Part shown: positions 58,476-64,000 of the stretch, piece by piece
Layout: the number at the start of each line of letters is the position of its first letter
Position numbering within the stretch: position 1 is the first letter of the stretch
Source of the DNA: Phycisphaerales bacterium
GTDB lineage: Bacteria; Planctomycetota; Phycisphaerae; UBA1845
NCBI GenBank assembly: GCA_020639095.1
Contig: JACKHH010000011.1
Span: 41,003 to 105,002, forward strand
DNA: 64,000 bases
Direction of reading: 5' to 3'
Made by a program: the position numbers and the translations under genes
The notes under the pieces: generated by a model
The model's input: the letters and a program-made list of their open reading frames with translations, nothing else
What the model was told of the DNA's origin: nothing
The model's database searches: none

Positions 58476-58922
58476 ATTTCTCGTTATCTCGGCATTGATT
58501 ACGGTACGAAGCGGATCGGGATCGCGGTGGGCGATTCGATGACGCGGATCGCGTCGCCGGTGGGCATGATCGAGCGTCGCGGCGACCTGTTGCGACACGT
58601 GGCGGATACCATTGAGGCGGGGCACGAGTACGAGGTCGACGAATACGTCGTCGGCATGCCGTTCAACATGGACGGCAGCGAGGGCACGCAAGTTAAAATC
58701 ACCCGCGATTTCGCAAACAAGCTTGCAGAACGCAGCGGCAAACCGGTCCACGAATGGGACGAACGGCTGAGCTCGAAGGCCGCGGACATTCACCTGGCAG
58801 AAGCCGGTCTCACCATGAAGAAACGCAAAGCCCGCCGCGATGCCCTCGCGGCCCAGATCATCCTGCAAACCTTCCTCGATGCCGGCAGATCGGCGGGGGA
58901 TGAAGTGACGAGTTACGAGTGA
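58476..58922 (+). CDS. ruvX: Holliday junction resolvase RuvX (YqgF), apparently ATT start
   Basis: 148 residues if started at ATT 58476. The conserved N-terminal strand RYLGIDYGTKRIGIAVGD begins two codons later, with the first catalytic Asp in GIDYG; PFNMDGSEGTQ and DERLSSKAA carry the other acidic residues. No ATG, GTG or TTG occurs in frame between the upstream stop (at about 58420) and this motif. AGGAAA lies about nine bases before the ATT. An in-frame ATG at 58536 would remove the catalytic strand. The gene product is a YqgF-family nuclease acting in rRNA or DNA processing. Confidence 0.88.
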   Translation: MSRYLGIDYGTKRIGIAVGDSMTRIASPVGMIERRGDLLRHVADTIEAGHEYEVDEYVVGMPFNMDGSEGTQVKITRDFANKLAERSGKPVHEWDERLSSKAADIHLAEAGLTMKKRKARRDALAAQIILQTFLDAGRSAGDEVTSYE

Positions 58923-58954
58923 CGGGTTTCCCGGCGTGGCGGCTGGGCGAACGG

Positions 58955-59070
58955 TTCACCCGTCGTCCTGAAAGGGCGCGACAACTTGGCCAGGGGCGCA
59001 AGCCCTTGGTATTCATGTTGACTTTCCCTATCAGCCCTGTAAGGGCGACACAGCGCACCGTGCGCTGCCA
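58955..59070. repeat. interspersed CCTGAAAGGGCG/CCCTGTAAGGGCGAC repeat
   Basis: CCTGAAAGGGCGCGACAAC and CAGCCCTGTAAGGGCGACAC are two forms of the host repeat that also surrounds the insertion sequence at 12423 and 14189. No gene in this stretch. Confidence 0.5.
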
Positions 59071-59110
59071 GATGACAGGCAGGTGACGCCGATGGACTTG
59101 GGTTTTGCAC

Positions 59111-59554
59111 ATGTTCTGCCTGAAATGCGCCTATCCCTTGGATCACTTGCCCGCGCCGAAGTGCCCCGAGTGCGGCACGCCTTTTGATATTCGCATTCCC
59201 TGGTCGTATGAGTTGCAGGCGAACCGGTTGCCGTTTCAGCGTCCCCGGCTCGCTCGTTGGGCGCTCATGCTCGCGATTGCCCACGGCTTGCTGACGTACT
59301 CTGCGGTTATTCTGGCCATGTTTTCGATGCCGGGTGCCTTCGCGAGTGCGGCTACGCTGTTCGCCGGTATCGTGACATTGCCCGCCGGTGTGATTTTCAT
59401 ACTTTTGGGGATGCCCGCACACGATGTGACCTTCGTGCTCATCGCTACCGCAAACTCCCTTTTCTGTGCGACGGGCATCGCTATCGCCATTGAGTATCAC
59501 CGCACGCGCTGGCTGCGCAGGCCAGTCACCAACAACGAAGAACTGAGAAGCTAG
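59111..59554 (+). CDS. membrane protein with N-terminal zinc ribbon
   Basis: 147 residues from the ATG at 59111. CLKCAYPLDHLPAPKCPECGTPFD is a zinc ribbon at residues 3-27. Three hydrophobic helices follow (about 50-70, 75-95, 100-125). It is 10 bases ahead of another zinc-ribbon membrane gene, so both are probably one transcript. Function unknown. Confidence 0.75.
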   Translation: MFCLKCAYPLDHLPAPKCPECGTPFDIRIPWSYELQANRLPFQRPRLARWALMLAIAHGLLTYSAVILAMFSMPGAFASAATLFAGIVTLPAGVIFILLGMPAHDVTFVLIATANSLFCATGIAIAIEYHRTRWLRRPVTNNEELRS

Positions 59555-59564
59555 AGCCAAGGCA

Positions 59565-59969
59565 TTGCGATTTCTAGTGTTCATCCTGATTTGGCTCGCG
59601 CTGCTCGGCGGCGTGCCTGCCGTTGCGTACGCTATTGGCATACGACGCGGCGGGAATCTGTTTCGCGCAAGAATGAAGGGCACGATCGGTCCCTACTACT
59701 TCGGTCTGGTAATGACTTGTGCGGTTGGATTGGGCGCTCTCATCGCCAGTTTCACCGCATCTCCCGTGGTCTGGCTCGCCGGCCTCGCGTTGGTGGCCTG
59801 CTTTGTGATCCTGATCGTCCTGACCATCACGGCATTGACCATGACGCTTGAGATGCGAAGCGACATGCGGGTGGACAATCGCGCGATGCTGAACCAATGC
59901 CTGCGCTGCGGGTATAACCTGACTGGGAATACCAGTGGTGTGTGTCCCGAGTGCGGAACACCGACGTGA
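59565..59969 (+). CDS. membrane protein with C-terminal zinc ribbon
   Basis: 134 residues from a TTG at 59565. Helices: about residues 2-24, 45-65 and 68-92. The C-terminal CLRCGYNLTGNTSGVCPECG has nearly the same sequence as the ribbon of the protein at 999-1610. With its upstream neighbour it gives one protein with the ribbon at the front and one with it at the back, in the same unit. Function unknown. Confidence 0.7.
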   Translation: MRFLVFILIWLALLGGVPAVAYAIGIRRGGNLFRARMKGTIGPYYFGLVMTCAVGLGALIASFTASPVVWLAGLALVACFVILIVLTITALTMTLEMRSDMRVDNRAMLNQCLRCGYNLTGNTSGVCPECGTPT

Positions 59970-60026
59970 AACGCGTGCATGGTGGCGTGTGTATTCAGCC
60001 CACAAGGGCGAGACAGTTGAGGCTCA

Positions 60027-60326
60027 TCACGCGTCCGGTGTGGCTTGGCGGACGGCGTCTTCGATGCGCGTGCGTGCTTCGGGCGTAAGCGTGACGGTGA
60101 TCGGAGCAGCCACCGGTTCCGCGTCATCTGAAGCGCCCGCCGCACCGGCGAGCACCTTGCGGATCAGGGCCAACTGTCGGCGGTAACGGCGACAGGCTTT
60201 GCAGTAGAACAGGTGTGTGCGCAGCGCGAAGCGCTCGGACCACGTGAGCCGTTCGTCCTGAGCACGCGATGCGAGTGCGGCAATGTCGCGACACGGAGCG
60301 TTCAAGAGTTTCAAGAGTCGAATCAT
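60027..60326 (-). CDS. putative anti-sigma factor (zinc-finger type)
   Basis: 99 residues. RTHLFYCKACRRYRRQLALIR has the HxxxCxxC zinc-binding pattern of ZAS anti-sigma factors. It is 142 bases downstream of and on the same strand as the ECF sigma gene, which supports the role. No transmembrane helix is found, so it would be soluble. Confidence 0.7.
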   Translation of the reverse strand: MIRLLKLLNAPCRDIAALASRAQDERLTWSERFALRTHLFYCKACRRYRRQLALIRKVLAGAAGASDDAEPVAAPITVTLTPEARTRIEDAVRQATPDA

Positions 60327-60468
60327 CGATGCCCAGCCGGCGGACCTAGAAAACGATGGCGAACGCGTCGCCTTACTTCATCCAATGATAGCAGGTCTTC
60401 TGCGGGCCCTGCCAACTCGCTTTCCCTCGGTCAGTCGTCGGGGTTAAGCGGAGTCGCGACCTCTCGCA

Positions 60469-61056
60469 TCACTTACCGAACCAGTTCTTCTCCAGACATG
60501 TTCGCAGCCTGAGCCGGGCGCGGTGCAGCCTCGCCCAGAGGTTTGTCGGGGACATGTCCAGAACCTTACAGATTTCTTTGGAATCGACCCCGTCGATTTC
60601 CCGCAGAATGAAGGGCACGGCGAAGTTATCCGGCAGCTTGCCGATGCAGTTGGCCAGGGTCTGGCGGAACTCCTCGTCCTGGGCCAGACTGCCCGGGTCG
60701 TCGCGCCACTTGTTCACTTTGATATTCCACAGCCCGCGGGCGTTGAAGGGGTCGACGGCATCGGCACTGTCGGCGGTCTGTTCGCGCGACCGGCGGGCAG
60801 CGTCTGCCCGGATGCGGTCGATTACTTTGTGCTTTAGTATCGCGATCAACCAGGTGCGTTCCGACGACGTGCCGGTGAATTGATCGCGTGCCTGTAGGGC
60901 AGCCAAGAAGCAATCCTGCACCACCTCCTCAGCCACTTCGCGATCGCGGAGTCGCATCATCGCGTAGCGAAAGAGCGCGTCGCCGTGGCGTTCAACCCAT
61001 TGGGCTGGATCGGTGGTGCGAGCACCCTTTCGGGATGTTGCGTGCGCGTCGGGCAT
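60469..61056 (-). CDS. ECF-type sigma-70 factor
   Basis: 195 residues from the ATG at 61056. Region 2: WVERHGDALFRYAMMRLRDREVAEEVVQDCFLAALQ...RTWLIAILKHKVIDRIR. Region 4: TLANCIGKLPDNFAVPFILREIDGVDSKEICKVLDMSPTNLWARLHRARLRL. It directs transcription of a stimulon, probably held by the downstream zinc-finger partner. The longer frame to 61398 is not supported by any conserved feature. Confidence 0.92.
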   Translation of the reverse strand: MPDAHATSRKGARTTDPAQWVERHGDALFRYAMMRLRDREVAEEVVQDCFLAALQARDQFTGTSSERTWLIAILKHKVIDRIRADAARRSREQTADSADAVDPFNARGLWNIKVNKWRDDPGSLAQDEEFRQTLANCIGKLPDNFAVPFILREIDGVDSKEICKVLDMSPTNLWARLHRARLRLRTCLEKNWFGK

Positions 61057-61381
61057 TCCGGGCAGTGTAGTGCATTCCGCGTGTGTCGAGAATGCAACAT
61101 TCGATTTGGCTGTCAGGACGGCGAACGAGCGCAGACCAAACACGTGAGCGCGCTGCAATGGAGTGAGCGCCGCGAATGCCAAAAACCCAAAGGCCTGGGA
61201 GGGCAACCAAGACGAGGATTGCCGCCGAACGCGTGCCCGTGCGATCGCTTTCGATTCGCCGCATGTTGGGTAGGTTCGCGACCGAACGACCAGGGCAGCC
61301 GTCACAGGCTCGCTCGCGGACGCGTACACTGCGGCTTGAATCGCCGGCATTTCAGGGTTCTTGTCAGGAATGACGCGCCCA

Positions 61382-61496
61382 GCCGACCAATCGGCCACAC
61401 GACACTACCTACGGGGCATCGGCACTTTGACCTGCCCGGCAAATGGTTGCCGATGCTCGACTTGCCGGAGGCGCATCGCGAGATGCGCACTCCGGC
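61382..61496 (+). promoter_or_regulatory. three-hairpin structured leader ahead of DM13 gene 1
   Basis: Hairpins: GCCGA-ccaa-TCGGC at 61382-61395; GCATCGGCA at 61416-61424 with TGCCGATGC at 61448-61456; and a 14-base stem GCCGGAG+GCGCATC at 61464-61477 with GATGCGC at 61482-61488 and CTCCGGC at 61490-61496, one bulged A at 61489. The same order and bulge position recur at 62816-62924. The rest of 61057-61535 has no gene. Confidence 0.6.
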
Positions 61497-61535
61497 TTGC
61501 GTCGTAGACGCTTTGCTCAAGCGGAAAGGACAGTG

Positions 61536-62750
61536 ATGACAGATGCGACAGCGATGAGAATGCGCACGGTATTGGCGGCGTTATTCGTGTTCGCCCTGGG
61601 GGCGCGAGAGGCTGCGGCATATTCACGCGCGGGCTGGGTCGCGGATCTGGTCACCTATGCGCACGACGTGCAGGGCACGGTGACGATCGTGGATGCGCAG
61701 ACGCTGCGGGTCGATCACTTCACGTACGACGGCGGTGGCCCGCCATTCGTCTACTTCTATCTCGGCGGGAATGACACCGATGACGCGTACAAGTACGGGC
61801 TGGAATTGCAGCCGCTGTTGGATCACGCATACAACGACGAAACGGTGATGCTCACGCTGCCTCCGGGCGAGACGCTCGATGATTACACCGCGATCGCGGT
61901 GTGGTGCCGCAAATTCAAAGTGGATTTTGGGTCGGATGTGTTTCAGCTCGTCGATCCAGCCGACGCGGACACGGATGGCGATATCGACTACGACGATTAC
62001 ACCAAGTTCCAGGACTGCATGAACGGGCCGGGGACGGCGCCAACGCCGTCGATCCTCACCGCGCAGGAATGCCTCGACGCGTTCGACCGCGACACCGACG
62101 GCGATGTTGACGCATCCGACTTCGCCGGCGTGCAGCGCGCGTTCATCCTCGCCCAGCCCCAGACGGCGGAATACGAATTGACATTCGACGCGACGTGGAG
62201 CGCGATGACGCACCCGTCGGACTTCCCGCCGAATCCGCACTTCTCGGGTTTGATCGGTGGCACGCACAACAGCAACGTGGACTTCTGGGAGCCGGGCGGA
62301 ATCGCGTCGCAGGGCATCGAGAACATGGCGGAGCTGGGATCGAAGACGGCACTCACCAACGAGGTGAACGCAGCCATCACGGCAGGCGATGCCGGCGCGG
62401 TGATCTCCGGCGGGGGGATCAACCCGTCGCCCGGGTCGGTCTCGGTGACGTTCACCGCCACGCAGGAATTCCCCCTCGCGACGGTCACATCGATGATCGC
62501 TCCGAGCCCGGATTGGTTCGTGGCCACGGACAGCTACGCACTATTCCGCGACGGCCAGTGGACGCCGCAGGTCACGGTCACGATGTACGTCTACGACGCG
62601 GGCACGGACAGCGGCACGACCTACACCTCCGCGAACGCGGACACCGTGCCGCAGGATCCTATCCAGCTTATCACGGATTACCCCTTCAGGCCGCCACTTG
62701 AGTTCGAAGTGACGCCGGTGGGGACGTTCACGTTCCAGAAGATCGACTGA
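61536..62750 (+). CDS. secreted DM13 - dockerin-like - spondin-N protein
   Basis: 404 residues from the ATG at 61536 with AAGGA upstream. A signal peptide (TVLAALFVFALGAREAAA) is followed by a DM13 domain (VQGTVTIVDAQTLRVDHFTYDGGGPPFVYFYLG...YTAIAVWCRKFKVDFGSDVF). Then come two dockerin-like loops (DADTDGDIDYDDY and DRDTDGDVDASDF). A spondin-N domain completes it (YELTFDATWSAMTHPSDFPPNPHFSGLIGGTHNSN..., QWTPQVTVTMYVYDAGTD). DM13 binds metal or haem-like redox groups in other systems; the partner of the dockerin loops is unknown. The neighbour at 62983 is a shorter paralogue. Confidence 0.88.
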   Translation: MTDATAMRMRTVLAALFVFALGAREAAAYSRAGWVADLVTYAHDVQGTVTIVDAQTLRVDHFTYDGGGPPFVYFYLGGNDTDDAYKYGLELQPLLDHAYNDETVMLTLPPGETLDDYTAIAVWCRKFKVDFGSDVFQLVDPADADTDGDIDYDDYTKFQDCMNGPGTAPTPSILTAQECLDAFDRDTDGDVDASDFAGVQRAFILAQPQTAEYELTFDATWSAMTHPSDFPPNPHFSGLIGGTHNSNVDFWEPGGIASQGIENMAELGSKTALTNEVNAAITAGDAGAVISGGGINPSPGSVSVTFTATQEFPLATVTSMIAPSPDWFVATDSYALFRDGQWTPQVTVTMYVYDAGTDSGTTYTSANADTVPQDPIQLITDYPFRPPLEFEVTPVGTFTFQKID

Positions 62751-62774
62751 ATCGCGCGGTGCTCGGGTAAATCG

Positions 62775-62793
62775 AACCGGCTGGCGGTTTTTC
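62775..62793 (+). terminator. weak terminator after DM13 gene 1
   Basis: AACCG at 62775-62779 and CGGTT around 62785-62789, followed by TTTTCT. Confidence 0.5.
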
Positions 62794-62815
62794 TGTCAGG
62801 ACCGACAGGGCGACC

Positions 62816-62924
62816 CGACCAATCGTGCAACTACCCTTGCGGCGTCGGCCACGTCGCCATACCCGGCGGAGGCGGGCCGACGTACATGCTTGCCGGAGGC
62901 GCATCCTCGGGTGCGCCCTCCGGC
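62816..62924 (+). promoter_or_regulatory. three-hairpin structured leader ahead of DM13 gene 2
   Basis: CGA-ccaa-TCG at 62816-62825; CGTCGGCC at 62843-62850 with GGCCGACG at 62875-62882; GCCGGAG+GCGCA at 62892-62903 with TGCGC at 62912-62916 and CTCCGGC at 62918-62924, one bulged C at 62917. Compared with the first leader, base pairs changed but pairing stayed in the second stem (A-T to G-C and A-T to C-G), which supports an RNA structure. Confidence 0.6.
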
Positions 62925-62982
62925 ATGCACTTTCGACGCAATCGCAATGCAAACAGACATGATCCGGGCAGGATGGGTGAAT

Positions 62983-63849
62983 ATGACGCACGCAAAGTTG
63001 AATTGGGTTTGCACGGCATGCGTGGCGGCGGTCTTTGTGGCTGCCGGCGCGCGTGCCGTCGCGGACTCCGCGTATCCACGGGCTGGGTGGGTCGCCGATC
63101 TGTCCACGATCTTCCATGCGGTCAACGGAACGGTGACGATTGTCGACGCGACGACGTTGCAGGTGGATCATTTCACGTACGATGGCGGCGGGCCGGCGGT
63201 CTATTTCTACCTCGGCGCCGAGGATACGGATGATGCGTACTTTGGCGGGTTGGAAATTCAGCCACATCTCACCCGCGCGTACAATGACGAGTCGTTTACG
63301 CTGACGCTGCCGTCCGGTTCGACGCTCGACGGTTACACAGCCGTGTCGGTGTGGTGCGCGCAGTTCTCGGTGAATTTCGGCTCGGGGGTATTCGAGTTCG
63401 CCGATCCTTCGGACGCGGACAACGATGGCGATATCGACATCGACGATTACGCAATGTTCGAAGATTGTATGGCTGGTCCTGATGCAGCGCCGACGCCATT
63501 GGTCCTGACGACTCAGGAATGTCTCGACGCGTTCGATCGCGACAATGACGGCGATGTGGATGCGCGGGATTTCTCGGTATTTCAGCAGGTATTCACGGGT
63601 GCGTCACCGGCATTCGTGCAGTCCGCGAGCACGGATTCAGCCACCGCAGTTGTTGTGAACCATCCAAATGAAACGCATGAGCCGCAATCGTTCTTGACAG
63701 AGGACGTTCTGTTCGGTCATGCTAGCAATACGGTCCGCAGTACAAATGACGTAGCCGACGAGTTCTTCGGGACGGTGCAAAATGTCAGCGGATCGACCTG
63801 CCATCAACGGGCCTATCAAAGGGCGCGGTGCAGCCCACAATCCTGCTAA
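62983..63849 (+). CDS. secreted DM13 - dockerin-like protein (shorter paralogue)
   Basis: 288 residues from the ATG at 62983, which begins a signal peptide (KLNWVCTACVAAVFVAAGARAVA); GGATGGG lies upstream. DM13 domain VNGTVTIVDATTLQVDHFTYDGGG... and dockerin-like loops (DADNDGDIDIDDY, DRDNDGDVDARDF) align closely with the preceding gene. The spondin-N domain is missing; after FQQVFTGAS the tail is unrelated and runs 68 bases into the radical SAM gene. The original end may have been lost. Confidence 0.82.
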   Translation: MTHAKLNWVCTACVAAVFVAAGARAVADSAYPRAGWVADLSTIFHAVNGTVTIVDATTLQVDHFTYDGGGPAVYFYLGAEDTDDAYFGGLEIQPHLTRAYNDESFTLTLPSGSTLDGYTAVSVWCAQFSVNFGSGVFEFADPSDADNDGDIDIDDYAMFEDCMAGPDAAPTPLVLTTQECLDAFDRDNDGDVDARDFSVFQQVFTGASPAFVQSASTDSATAVVVNHPNETHEPQSFLTEDVLFGHASNTVRSTNDVADEFFGTVQNVSGSTCHQRAYQRARCSPQSC

Positions 63850-64000
63850 CCGCTTCGAGCGCATCGACTACGTTCCGGATGCCGACGAGGCATCGGACCC
63901 GCATCGTCCGCGTACAGAATTCTTCATGGATCTGTCGCGGTCGATCATCAGCACGAACAACAGTCCCGACATTCCCTTCAGTGCGAGCATCAATCCCTAT
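63782..64000 (+). CDS. PA0069-type radical SAM protein, 3' truncated by window edge
   Basis: The visible 73 residues from the ATG at 63782 contain GRGAAHNPANRFERIDY and PRTEFFMDLSRSIISTNNSP, then FSASINPY at the window edge. These match the N-terminal signature of the PA0069 family, in which a CxxxCxYC iron-sulfur motif follows immediately outside the window. It overlaps the end of the DM13 gene in another frame. Confidence 0.85.
   Translation, partial: MSADRPAINGPIKGRGAAHNPANRFERIDYVPDADEASDPHRPRTEFFMDLSRSIISTNNSPDIPFSASINPY

Noticed and set aside
61382..62924. c-di-GMP riboswitch ahead of the DM13 genes
   Set aside because: The conserved core bases of known c-di-GMP aptamers are not present; only three simple hairpins are seen.
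63690..63760. TTGACA promoter before the radical SAM gene
   Set aside because: TTGACA at 63694 has no acceptable -10 box at 16-18 bases.

Overview
The window looks like GC-rich chromosomal DNA from a planctomycete, most likely of the Phycisphaerae type. The evidence is: a pseudopilin of the FTLVELLVVISIIALL class with a long periplasmic domain; several secreted proteins ending in dockerin-like Asp-rich repeats; an ECF sigma factor with a small zinc-finger partner; and about nine small membrane proteins carrying a CxxCGYxLxG...CPECG zinc ribbon, a style I associate with this group. No rRNA, tRNA or CRISPR array was recognised. This assignment is inference from gene style.

Layout. 1-5.5 kb: a 5'-truncated alpha/beta hydrolase, then a minus-strand accessory patch with two RHS C-terminal cassettes. 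The cassettes share a near-identical core with an embedded dockerin-like repeat, have different Cys-rich tips, and are each followed by small zinc-ribbon membrane proteins; one tip is split by a frameshift in a 9-A tract. 5.6-12.4 kb: sodium:solute symporter, double-domain glycosyltransferase, ASKHA sugar-kinase-like protein, M14 carboxypeptidase with a frameshifted dockerin. 12.4-17.2 kb: an IS4/Tn5-like insertion sequence sitting inside a host palindromic repeat, an unknown gene, and a UvrA that lacks its second ATPase half. 17.3-26.5 kb: housekeeping (HIT protein, dGTPase-like protein, QueA, PLP enzyme, glutamine amidotransferase) and small unknown genes. 26.8-35 kb: M16 peptidase, quinone-oxidoreductase-like enzyme, pseudopilin, and a POT transporter with a very large extra domain. 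35-45 kb: small zinc-ribbon protein, LarC, membrane coiled-coil protein, P-loop protein, a large reprolysin-like metalloprotease, zinc-ribbon membrane proteins, TPR protein. 44.3-48.4 kb: a tight minus-strand operon CHAD - Ppx/GppA(+HD) - thymidylate-kinase-like - second thymidylate-kinase-like with a degenerate P-loop. 48.7-64 kb: DUF971, HDOD, VWA lipoprotein, STAS, ferredoxin, AcpS, UvrD/PcrA helicase, mannose-1-phosphate guanylyltransferase, RuvX without a normal start codon, ECF sigma/anti-sigma pair, two tandem DM13-dockerin secreted proteins each behind the same three-hairpin leader, and the 5' end of a PA0069-type radical SAM gene.

Intergenic space is full of short palindromic doublets (REPIN-like), in at least five sequence families that share the same architecture. 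In two cases the repeat supplies the stop codon of the preceding gene.

The most promising candidates for undescribed biology are the RHS-tip/zinc-ribbon cassettes, the polyphosphate-type operon with paired kinases, the structured leader ahead of the DM13 genes, and the palindrome families.
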